The notes below the pieces were generated by a model. That model was given only the letters and a program-made list of their open reading frames with translations, made no database searches and was not told where the DNA came from. From Selenomonas sp052169755 (GTDB taxonomy: Bacteria; Bacillota; Negativicutes; Selenomonadales; Selenomonadaceae), in NCBI RefSeq assembly GCF_052169755.1, contig NZ_JBQNBV010000117.1:1-6495 (forward strand): a stretch of 6,495 bases of DNA. The letters are read 5' to 3'. Both the position numbers and the translations under genes were made by a program. Shown here in pieces: positions 1-5,046 of the stretch. Position 1 is the stretch's first letter. The number at the start of each line of letters is the position of its first letter.

Positions 1-144
1 GTCGAGGCGGGCGTGAACGAGAAGCTCAAGGGCAAGGCGCCGACGGCGGGAGCGAGCGCAGGAGGAGCGGCGGGGGCTTCGAGCGCGGCAGGTGTGACGA
101 ACGGCTTCTTCGACGCCATCTACAAGAACCAGGTCAAGAGATAA
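1..144 (+). CDS. C-terminal end of a scaffold-like phage head protein (partial)
   Basis: The first 47 codons of the window form an open frame ending at TAA 142-144, so this is the 3' end of a gene that begins upstream. The visible tail has a charged stretch (NEKLKGKAPT), then an Ala/Gly/Ser-rich linker at about residues 15-31, and ends in a short aromatic and basic segment (NGFFDAIYKNQVKR). A flexible linker followed by a short basic, aromatic C-terminus directly before the major capsid gene is typical of capsid scaffolding proteins, whose C-terminus contacts the capsid subunit during prohead assembly. That role is inferred from position and composition, since no diagnostic domain lies inside the window. 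A minor head protein or a protease-scaffold fusion is also possible. The stop lies 17 bases before the capsid start, and the capsid ribosome binding site fills that gap, which indicates cotranscription. Confidence 0.7.
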   Translation, partial: VEAGVNEKLKGKAPTAGASAGGAAGASSAAGVTNGFFDAIYKNQVKR

Positions 145-161
145 GAAGGAGGATATACAAA

Positions 162-1049
162 ATGGCAGATACGACGTATTTGAAGGAGAATTTGCAGGGG
201 TTTGTGCCGACGCCGACGGCATCGGAGATCATCGCGGACGTGGTGCGCGGGTCTTCGGTCATGCGGCTTTCGACGGTGCAGCCGATGAAGTCAGAGACGC
301 AGAAGTTTCCCGTCATGACGGAAGGCCCCGGCGCGTACTGGGTCGGCGAGACGGAGCGCATCAAGACTTCGGTCGCGACATGGATTTTCCCGGAGCTTGT
401 CGCCAAGAAGATTGGCGTCATCGTGCCGTGCAGCAAGGAGAAGCTCGAAGACACGACGACCAACGTGTTTGCGGAGATTCGCCCGTACATCGCCGAGGCG
501 TTTTACAAGGCGATTGACGCAGCGTGCCTCTTCGGCACGAACAGCCCGTTTGCAAAGAATATCTTCGGCGTAGCTTCGACGGGCGGGCGCGTCATCGCCG
601 AGGAGACGAATCCGAAGCTCGACCTCGACATTTCGGACGTGATGGCGCTCGTCGAGGATGGCGGTCTTGACGTCAACGGCTTCGTCGCGGGCTACGATCT
701 CAAGAACAGCCTCCGCAAGCTGCGCGATGCGAATGGCAACCAGCTCTTCGTCACAGGCGTCGATTCGAGTACGCTCTATTCGCAGCCGATCGAGTTTGCG
801 CGGAATGGTGCATGGGACAAGACGAAGGCGCGTGCGATTGCAGGCGACTGGAAGTATTCGATCATCGGCATCCGCGACCAGATTCAGTATGAGACGCTCA
901 AGGAAGCTACGCTTCAGTCGGTGCAGATGGGCGACGGCAAGCCGCTGTCTCTCGCAGAGAACGATATGGTGGCGATCAAGGCGACGATGCGCCTCGGCTT
1001 CTTGCCCGTCAAGGAGACGGCGTTCGCGGCGCTCAAGCCGAAGGCGTAA
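162..1049 (+). CDS. Major capsid protein, HK97 fold
   Basis: This 295-residue protein is the building block of the phage head shell. Features typical of HK97-type major capsid proteins appear in order. The N-terminal part carries a PTASEIIADVVRGSSVMRLS-type segment (residues about 18-37). A probable E-loop region follows, containing AYWVGETERIKTS (about 58-70). Next come strand and spine-helix segments (VIVPCSKEKLED and EIRPYIAEAFYKAIDAACLFG, about 86-125). A C-terminal part ends in MVAIKATMRLGFLPVKETAFAAL. Its length, near 300 residues, fits a capsid protein without an N-terminal delta (built-in scaffold) domain, consistent with a separate scaffold gene just upstream. The start is set by AAGGAGG at 146-152, nine bases before the ATG. 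I see no sign of truncation. The capsid role is confident; the exact subfamily is not. Confidence 0.92.
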   Translation: MADTTYLKENLQGFVPTPTASEIIADVVRGSSVMRLSTVQPMKSETQKFPVMTEGPGAYWVGETERIKTSVATWIFPELVAKKIGVIVPCSKEKLEDTTTNVFAEIRPYIAEAFYKAIDAACLFGTNSPFAKNIFGVASTGGRVIAEETNPKLDLDISDVMALVEDGGLDVNGFVAGYDLKNSLRKLRDANGNQLFVTGVDSSTLYSQPIEFARNGAWDKTKARAIAGDWKYSIIGIRDQIQYETLKEATLQSVQMGDGKPLSLAENDMVAIKATMRLGFLPVKETAFAALKPKA

Positions 1050-1061
1050 GGAGGCAGCACG

Positions 1062-1259
1062 ATGGACTTTCAGGAGTATGAGAAGGACGGGCGGGTGATC
1101 TCGGCGACGGAAACCGCCTATCGCGCCATTTACGAGGCGCAGGGGTTCAAGCCGAGGTCGCCGACCGCTTTGAAGGGGGGAAAGCGCGGTGGAAAAGCAG
1201 GAAGCGATTCGGGAGATTGCGACGAAGGTGCGCCTGCTGGAAAGCAAGAGGACGCTTGA
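1062..1259 (+). CDS. Small phage protein following the capsid gene (function unknown)
   Basis: This 65-residue protein starts at an ATG preceded by AAGGAGG at 1048-1054, which overlaps the capsid stop codon. The first 31 residues look structured and include SATETAYRAIYEAQGFKP (14-31), a pattern I associate with small uncharacterised proteins encoded between capsid and connector genes in Firmicute phages (a DUF7302-like protein is my best guess, unverified). The rest, from about residue 37, is low complexity and rich in Gly, Lys, Asp and Glu. The last 23 codons are also read in another frame as the beginning of the next gene, so this tail may be constrained by that overlap. No catalytic motif or membrane segment is visible. 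A good ribosome binding site and conserved-looking position support a real gene; a head decoration or neck role would be speculation. Confidence 0.75.
   Translation: MDFQEYEKDGRVISATETAYRAIYEAQGFKPRSPTALKGGKRGGKAGSDSGDCDEGAPAGKQEDA
1172..1180 (+). promoter_or_regulatory. Ribosome binding site that fixes a GTG start
   Basis: A purine run (GAAGGGGGG) lies eight bases before the GTG at 1189. It supports that unusual start codon for the connector gene inside the preceding gene. The next in-frame start candidates lack a comparable upstream purine run, and the N-terminal residues from this GTG (MEKQEAIREI) form a plausible amphipathic helix. Confidence 0.65.
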
Positions 1260-1575
1260 CGAAGGGCTGCTCACATTCTACGTCGAGAAGCTTGTCGCGG
1301 ACATCTTGGGCTATTGTCATCGCGCTGATTTCCCCGATGCGCTCATTTATTCGGCAGTTGACCTCATCCGCAAGCGGTTTGCGGATGAGGATGCGTCCGC
1401 AGGCAGTGAGCTTGGTGTACCATCCAACGCGCCACTTGCGAGCGTCAAGATGGACGATACGGAATTCAAGTTCGCTGTCGCAAACATCGATCCGACGGGA
1501 TGCCTTGCCGACCTTGATTTTGCGACGCTCAAGCCGAAGCTGAACCTCTACCGCAAGGTGGTGAGCTGGGCATGA
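1189..1575 (+). CDS. Head-tail connector protein, HK97 gp6-like
   Basis: This 128-residue protein starts at GTG and overlaps the previous gene by 71 bases. It is predicted to form a ring beneath the portal that adapts the head to the tail. The evidence is a small, mostly helical N-terminal half with the pattern LVADILGYCHRADFPDALIYSAVDLIRKRF (about residues 35-64, given here as a description of key residues), characteristic of gp6/YqbG-like connectors: a short helix ending in a Cys-His or Cys-Asn pair, then D-F/L-P and a second helix. Its position between capsid and head-closure genes agrees. The C-terminal half (about 75-128) looks like an extended region. The gene contains a perfect inverted repeat at 1362-1390. 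Its TGA overlaps the next ATG (ATGA), which implies translational coupling. Family membership is likely; the oligomeric role is inferred from the family. Confidence 0.8.
   Translation: MEKQEAIREIATKVRLLESKRTLDEGLLTFYVEKLVADILGYCHRADFPDALIYSAVDLIRKRFADEDASAGSELGVPSNAPLASVKMDDTEFKFAVANIDPTGCLADLDFATLKPKLNLYRKVVSWA
1362..1390. repeat. Perfect 12-bp inverted repeat with 5-base loop inside the connector gene
   Basis: CCTCATCCGCAA at 1362-1373 is the exact reverse complement of TTGCGGATGAGG at 1379-1390, with GCGGT between. The arms code for part of LIRKRFADE. A 12-bp perfect stem with so short a loop is unlikely by chance in 6.5 kb. As RNA it would be a very stable hairpin. There is no T-run after it, so it is not an ordinary intrinsic terminator. 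A short alternative pairing exists, because GCGGA at 1381-1385 can also pair with TCCGC at 1396-1400. Function is unknown. Confidence 0.8.
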
Positions 1576-1949
1576 GCCTCAAAGGCGTGCTGCATCGTCT
1601 GATGTACCATGACAGAGTGGACGTGTATCGCCTCAAGAAGGTGCAGGCGGAAGATGGTTCGGACGACTATGCCGAGGAGGAAGCGCCTGTCTATGCCGCG
1701 CTCCCCTGCAAGCTCTCGCAATATGGCAAGGAGCTGACGACGACCAAGACGGAGCGGGCGACGAGCGTCTTTATCGACCTTAGGCTCTGCTGCGACCCTG
1801 CCGTTGACATCCGCGAGAATGACCGCATCGTCGTCTTGCGGCACGGGCGGCGCATGGAGTTTTTTGCAGGCGTGAGCTTCCCGTATCCGACGCATCAGGA
1901 AATCGCGCTGAGGAAGAGAGGGGATGTCGGCAATGGGCGTAGTGATTGA
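1572..1949 (+). CDS. Head closure (head-tail joining) protein, YqbH/DUF3599-like
   Basis: This 125-residue protein is likely the stopper that closes the connector channel and joins head to tail. It has a basic N-terminus (SLKGVLHRLMYHDRVDVYRL), a short beta-rich body with CKLSQYGKEL and TTKTERATSVFIDLRLCC, and then DIRENDRIVVLRHGRRMEFF, a pattern of small beta-barrel head-closure proteins (roughly residues 75-97). Length and order match the yqbH position of PBSX-like modules, immediately after the gp6-like connector and before the gp10-like gene. The start ATG overlaps the upstream TGA, with a purine-rich AAGGTGGTGAG just before it. The end overlaps the next gene by 26 bases if that gene uses its first ATG. 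The joining role is inferred from family and order. Confidence 0.75.
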   Translation: MSLKGVLHRLMYHDRVDVYRLKKVQAEDGSDDYAEEEAPVYAALPCKLSQYGKELTTTKTERATSVFIDLRLCCDPAVDIRENDRIVVLRHGRRMEFFAGVSFPYPTHQEIALRKRGDVGNGRSD

Positions 1950-2322
1950 GGGCTTGGATGAGATGGAAAGAAAGCTCGCTGAGGCAGAGCGGCGGTATCG
2001 CGGGGCGGCAGATCGTTTCTTGAAGCAACAGGCGGAACTTCTGCTGGGGACGGTGCGCGGCAATACACCTGTCGACACGAGCGCCTTGCGCAGCGGTTGG
2101 GCGAGGACGCAGCCGGAGAACGGCGCGATCGGCGTCCACAATAACACGAAGTACGCGGCGCATGTCGAGTATGGGCATCGTATCGTCCACATGGTCAAGG
2201 GCAAGAAGGTATATACGGGCAAGACCGTCCCCGGCGTGAAGATGCTCCGAAAATCGGTGCTACAGCAAAAAGCGATGTTTCGCGAGAACGCAAAAGCAAT
2301 CTTGGAGGCGATGTTCAAATGA
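1924..2322 (+). CDS. HK97 gp10-like tail-completion / neck protein
   Basis: This 132-residue protein belongs to the HK97 gp10-like family of small neck or tail proteins. Diagnostic patterns are the N-terminal GLDEMERKLAEAERR helix (about residues 10-24), NTPVDTSALRSGWART (about 47-62), which is the family's P-V-D-T-G/S-x-L-R signature, and KYAAHVEYGHRI (about 75-86), the A-x-x-V/E-Y-G signature. VPGVKMLRKSV and a C-terminal helix follow. The start is ambiguous: ATG at 1924 follows GAGGA (1910-1914) by nine bases, and an in-frame ATG at 1933 follows GAGGGG (1918-1923) by nine bases. The shorter form would have 129 residues. It overlaps the previous gene, and its TGA overlaps the next ATG. Family assignment is strong; the exact position in the virion is not visible from sequence. 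Confidence 0.85.
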   Translation: MSAMGVVIEGLDEMERKLAEAERRYRGAADRFLKQQAELLLGTVRGNTPVDTSALRSGWARTQPENGAIGVHNNTKYAAHVEYGHRIVHMVKGKKVYTGKTVPGVKMLRKSVLQQKAMFRENAKAILEAMFK

Positions 2323-2753
2323 TGGCTGCCGTTGAGATTCGTAGTGCGATTTCGGCTTTGCTGAAACAGCATTTCCCTTATGCCGTCTATTTTACGAACA
2401 ACGCGAGCGCCGACAAGGGATACTTTCACGTTGAGCTTTCTCCCAAAAAGCGCATGATCGACCGCGTGATTTACGAGCGCGAGATTGATGTCATGATGGA
2501 ACTGGTTCTGCCGCCCGACGCTCGCGGGCGTATCGATCGCGCGAAGCTCTACGAGGCAGTCGATACACTCGACGCGGCGCTCCTGCCCGTGCTGACGATT
2601 GGCGACCGCCATATCACGGTGCAGGAGACATCAAGCCGCATCGTCGACGAGGTGCTGCATTACAGCTTCTCGCTTGACTTTGCGGACGCGATGCCCGAAG
2701 AGACTGTAGAGCTGATGGAGGAGCTTTCCATCAACGGAGAAAGAGAAATCTAA
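2319..2753 (+). CDS. YqbJ/DUF6838-like tail terminator or completion protein
   Basis: This 144-residue protein begins at an ATG overlapping the gp10-like stop (ATGATGG), with GGAGG at 2304-2308 ten bases upstream; a second ATG three bases later is also possible. The body has an N-terminal helix (EIRSAISALLKQHFP), a strand pair with YFHVELSPKKRMIDRV (about residues 36-51), then EIDVMMELVLPPD, a helix with KLYEAVDTLDAALLPV, and a final beta segment VDEVLHYSFSLDFAD (about 109-123). This alternation and its position directly before the sheath gene match the YqbJ slot of PBSX-like modules, where a tail-terminator-like protein is expected. The exact function is inferred from context. The acidic C-terminus (PEETVELMEELSINGE) overlaps nothing and is followed by the sheath ribosome binding site. 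Confidence 0.75.
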   Translation: MMAAVEIRSAISALLKQHFPYAVYFTNNASADKGYFHVELSPKKRMIDRVIYEREIDVMMELVLPPDARGRIDRAKLYEAVDTLDAALLPVLTIGDRHITVQETSSRIVDEVLHYSFSLDFADAMPEETVELMEELSINGEREI

Positions 2754-2768
2754 AAGGAGGAATGGCAT

Positions 2769-3956
2769 ATGCCAAATGAGGCAGAAAAGTTCGGTCTGCC
2801 ACAGGTCATCATCGACTTTCGCACGAAGTCGACGACCGCCATTGCCCGCAGTGCGCGTGGCATCGGCGTGATGATCTTGAACAATGAGACGACGAACGTA
2901 TCGAAGTTTTACAAGATTTCGGACAGCACGGATATTCCCGACGAGGGGCTGACCGAAAAGAATGTGGCGCTCATCAAGAAAGCGCTCTTGGGTGTGCCGC
3001 TGCGCATCTTGGTCTACACGCTGCCGACGACGGACGTTGTGCCGGGAGAAGGGACGCTGCTCAATCAGGCGGACGTGTTGAAGAAGCTCCACAATATCAA
3101 GTGGAACTATATCTGCCATCCGACGGGCACGGCGCAAGATCAGGAAGACCTTGCGACTTGGGTCAAGAAGGAGCGCAATATCAAACGCAAGACGTTCAAG
3201 GCGGTCGTGGCGAACTTTGACGCAGACGATAAGGGCGTCATCAATTTCACGACCGACAACATCCGCTGCGTGAATCCCGCCTATACGGATGCATTGCAGG
3301 TGGCGAACGGCGACAAGACAAAGGTCAAGAGTTCCATCCCCGAATATCTCGTCTATACCTCGACGGAGTACACGTCGCGTATCATGGGCATCCTTGCAGG
3401 ACTCGCGCTCGACCGTTCGGCGACGTACTACGCATTGGGAGAGGTGCACGACTGCGAGGTGTATGAAGACATCGACGACTGCATCAGTAAGGGGCAGCTT
3501 TGTCTTATCGATGAGATGGATGGCAACGGCGTCAAAATTGCGCGTGCGTGCAACTCGCTCCATACCTTCACAACGGACGTCGGGCAGGATTTCCGCTACA
3601 TCAAGATCATTGAGGCGGTGGATATGATCACGGACGACATCCGTGACACGTTCAAGAACTCGTATGTGGGCAAGGTCATCAACGACTACAATCATAAGAT
3701 GCTCTTCATCGCGGCGATCCTCGTCTACTTCCGCAATCTCAAGGGCAATGTGCTGGATAACTCGCCGACGGCGATCAACACGGTCGACATCGACGAGCCT
3801 GCGCAGAAGGACTACGCCATTCTGCACGGCGACGACGTGACGAAGATGACGGCGCAGCAGATTCGCGAGTACAACACGGGTACACAGGTGCTTCTCACGG
3901 GGCGCATCACACCTGTCAACGCGATGGAAGACTTGCGCATTACGTTCACGATGTAA
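2769..3956 (+). CDS. Contractile tail sheath protein, XkdK family
   Basis: This 395-residue protein is the outer, contracting tube of a myovirus-type tail. The N-terminal part carries the PBSX-type sheath opening: GLPQVIIDF (residues 9-17), then RSARGIGVMIL (27-37), with SARG followed by a hydrophobic strand. The middle has a region rich in alternating strands and helices (LLGVPLRILVY, ATWVKKERNIKRKTFKAVVA, TSRIMGILAGL). The C-terminus ends in LLTGRITPVNAMEDLRITFTM (375-395), the typical last strand that links neighbouring subunits. I recall larger PBSX-type sheaths of roughly 440-470 residues and compact ones near 350; at 395 this is a fairly lean version with little decoration. AAAGGAGG at 2753-2760 sets the start. 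It marks the tail as contractile. The assignment is strong. Confidence 0.93.
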   Translation: MPNEAEKFGLPQVIIDFRTKSTTAIARSARGIGVMILNNETTNVSKFYKISDSTDIPDEGLTEKNVALIKKALLGVPLRILVYTLPTTDVVPGEGTLLNQADVLKKLHNIKWNYICHPTGTAQDQEDLATWVKKERNIKRKTFKAVVANFDADDKGVINFTTDNIRCVNPAYTDALQVANGDKTKVKSSIPEYLVYTSTEYTSRIMGILAGLALDRSATYYALGEVHDCEVYEDIDDCISKGQLCLIDEMDGNGVKIARACNSLHTFTTDVGQDFRYIKIIEAVDMITDDIRDTFKNSYVGKVINDYNHKMLFIAAILVYFRNLKGNVLDNSPTAINTVDIDEPAQKDYAILHGDDVTKMTAQQIREYNTGTQVLLTGRITPVNAMEDLRITFTM

Positions 3957-3962
3957 GAGGAG

Positions 3963-3970
3963 GGAGGTGA
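3963..3970 (+). promoter_or_regulatory. Near-perfect ribosome binding site for the tail tube gene
   Basis: GGAGGTGA matches the 16S anti-Shine-Dalgarno core over eight bases and lies a few bases before the ATG at 3977. Another AGGAGG occurs just upstream at about 3959-3964. It is the strongest ribosome binding site in the window, fitting a tube subunit needed in high copy. Confidence 0.75.
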
Positions 3971-3976
3971 AAGGAT

Positions 3977-4435
3977 ATGGCAAGAGACGTAGAGGACGTG
4001 AAGTATCGCGGTCGTAGACGCTGGAACGGCTCGCACGGGCGCGTATGGTGGGACGGCGAAATGCTGTTTGAAATCGCGAAGTTCGAGGCGAAAGTGACGG
4101 CTGACCGCGAGGATGTGCTGATCGGCAACTCCAAGGACAGCAAGATCACCTCGCTCACGGGCGAAGGGTCATTCACGATCAAGAGCGTCATCAACCGCAA
4201 CATCAACCGCTACCTTGAGGAGTGGAAGAACGGGCATGATCCGCGAGCCAGCCTCGTGGGTCTCATCGACGATCCCGATGCTGTGGACGGGCAAAAAGAA
4301 CGTTGCCTAATTGATAACGTGTGGTTCAATGAATTGCTGCTCCTCTCCTTTGAGAAAGGGCAGGTCGTCGAGAAGGAGTTTACGTTTGGCTTTACGCCGG
4401 AGGATGCGAACTTCGTTGAAGTGGTGGATGCTTGA
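3977..4435 (+). CDS. Contractile tail tube protein, XkdM family
   Basis: This 152-residue protein is predicted to form the inner tail tube, inside the sheath. Hallmarks of the XkdM/DUF2001 family are present in order. NGSHGRVWWDGEMLFEI (about residues 17-33) corresponds to the family's N-G-x-x-G-x-V-W-D-G-E motif. KFEAKVTADREDVLIGNSKD (about 35-54) follows, then GEGSFTIKSVINRNI, LIDDPDAVDGQKERCLIDNVWFN with the conserved D-P-D-A, and a C-terminal VVEKEFTFGFTPED (about 134-147). The length near 150 residues is usual for the family. The gene directly follows the sheath gene, as expected, since sheath and tube are made in similar, large amounts. A terminator-like hairpin lies 20 bases after the stop. 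The assignment is strong. Confidence 0.93.
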   Translation: MARDVEDVKYRGRRRWNGSHGRVWWDGEMLFEIAKFEAKVTADREDVLIGNSKDSKITSLTGEGSFTIKSVINRNINRYLEEWKNGHDPRASLVGLIDDPDAVDGQKERCLIDNVWFNELLLLSFEKGQVVEKEFTFGFTPEDANFVEVVDA

Positions 4436-4455
4436 CGTTCAGGAGAATAAGAGTT

Positions 4456-4478
4456 GCCCGGCAAAGTGTCTGCCGGGC
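4456..4478 (+). terminator. Terminator-like hairpin between tube and chaperone genes (possibly leaky)
   Basis: GCCCGGCA at 4456-4463 pairs perfectly with TGCCGGGC at 4471-4478, leaving a seven-base loop (AAGTGTC). It is the only structured element in the 66-base gap after the tube gene. The bases after it (TTAGTTGTG) are only partly T-rich, so full termination is unlikely and the downstream genes need read-through. A leaky terminator or RNA-processing stem here could lower chaperone and tape measure output relative to sheath and tube, whose proteins are needed in far greater number. That role is inferred. GGGAGGA at 4487-4493 right after it is the chaperone ribosome binding site. Confidence 0.5.
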
Positions 4479-4501
4479 TTAGTTGTGGGAGGAATACGAA
4501 A

Positions 4502-4861
4502 ATGGCAGTATCTATCAAAGAACTCATCGAGAAGAAAGAGGAATTGGCAAACAGGAAGAAGCGCAAGTACGATATTGAAACGAGCGCGGGAATGATGACG
4601 GTGAAGCTTCCGACGCGCTCCTATGTGGCGGAAGTCATGAAGCTCGAAGGCTCGGATGAACTGCTGCTTCTGGATTGCATCGTCGACCCGAACCTCAAGG
4701 AAGCAGGGCTGCAGGAAGCCTATGGATGCTTTGAGCCGACGGACATCATCGGCAAGCTCTTCGACGCGGGAGAGATTCCGGGGCTTGGGCGCAAGGTCAT
4801 GGAGCTGGCAGGCTACGGACGCGACATTCGTGCGGCATTGCATGAAGACGCAAAAAACTGA
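4502..4861 (+). CDS. Tail assembly chaperone, XkdN-like, unshifted (short) form
   Basis: This 119-residue protein is the short product of the tail assembly chaperone region. In tailed phages such proteins bind the tape measure and recruit tube subunits during assembly and are absent from the finished virion. It opens with MAVSIKELIEKKEELANRKKRKYDI and continues as an XkdN-like domain: TVKLPTRSYVAEVMKLEG (about residues 33-50), LLLDCIVDPNLKEAGLQEAYG and a GLGRKVMELAGYG helix near 97-109. The start at 4502 has GGGAGGA at 4487-4493, eight bases upstream; an upstream TTG-started reading would run through the hairpin and has no good binding site. The last codons are GCA AAA AAC TGA, so the stop sits exactly after a -1 slippery heptamer. 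Family fit and position before the tape measure gene both support the assignment. Confidence 0.88.
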   Translation: MAVSIKELIEKKEELANRKKRKYDIETSAGMMTVKLPTRSYVAEVMKLEGSDELLLLDCIVDPNLKEAGLQEAYGCFEPTDIIGKLFDAGEIPGLGRKVMELAGYGRDIRAALHEDAKN

Positions 4862-5046
4862 TCGAGGAGGACTGGGAGGCGCGTACTGCCGCCTTCCTTG
4901 TCCTCAAAGGCCATAGGTTGGACTATTTCTTTTCGCTCTCCGAGGTGGAAAAGATATTTTGCTATGAGGCGATGGCGTTTGAAGAGAAGCGCCGCATAGA
5001 TGAGCTGAAGGTTCTGGCAGCGGGAAGGGGGTTGGCTCTTCGATGA
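4502..5046 (+). CDS. Tail assembly chaperone, -1 frameshifted (long) form
   Basis: With a -1 slip on AAA AAC at 4853-4858, reading continues at CTG 4858 for 62 more codons to TGA 5044-5046, giving a predicted 181-residue fusion. The added part begins LIEEDWEARTAAFLVLKGHR, then LDYFFSLSEVEKIFCYEAMA and FEEKRRIDEL: a helical, charged segment resembling C-terminal extensions of other phage tail chaperones (lambda G/GT, P2 E/E' types). There is no ribosome binding site with a sensible start codon at the head of this frame, so independent translation is unlikely and frameshifting is the simplest way to express it. Its stop overlaps the tape measure ATG (ATGA), coupling the two. The ratio of short to long form normally matters for tail assembly; the efficiency here cannot be read from sequence. 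Confidence 0.82.
4852..4905 (+). promoter_or_regulatory. Programmed -1 ribosomal frameshift signal
   Basis: A AAA AAC at 4852-4858 is a canonical X XXY YYZ heptamer in the correct phase (GCA AAA AAC in the chaperone frame) and is followed at once by the TGA stop. After an eight-base spacer a stem-loop starts: 4867-4872 (GAGGAC) pairs with 4900-4905 (GTCCTC). A U-U mismatch and a G-U pair follow, then a GC-rich inner stem between 4875-4881 and 4890-4897 with one bulged T and an eight-base loop. Spacing and structure are as expected for a frameshift stimulator. Slippage would place ribosomes in the open frame that runs to 5046. Confidence 0.85.

Noticed and set aside
667..676. 10-bp palindrome TTGACGTCAA in the capsid gene
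   Set aside because: Palindromes of this length are expected several times by chance, and there is no spacing or promoter context for an operator.
291..1274. Reverse-strand open frame of 327 codons opposite the capsid gene
   Set aside because: Its composition is Arg/Leu/Ala-rich from complementing GC-rich codons, and the + strand frame is a clear capsid protein with a strong binding site.
1548..2612. Reverse-strand open frame of 354 codons opposite the neck genes
   Set aside because: It crosses four overlapping + strand genes with recognised families and has no motif of its own.
3628..3646. 7-bp inverted repeat TCACGGA/TCCGTGA in the sheath gene
   Set aside because: A few stems of this length are expected by chance in 6.5 kb, and nothing in the position suggests a role.
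2631..3983. Reverse-strand open frame of 450 codons opposite the sheath gene
   Set aside because: It is a shadow of the high-GC sheath gene: rich in Arg, His, Asp and Val with no recognisable domain, no ribosome binding site, and it spans three real genes on the opposite strand.
4454..4501. TTG-started N-terminal extension of the chaperone
   Set aside because: It would translate through the hairpin, has no suitable ribosome binding site, and the ATG at 4502 has GGGAGGA at a good distance.
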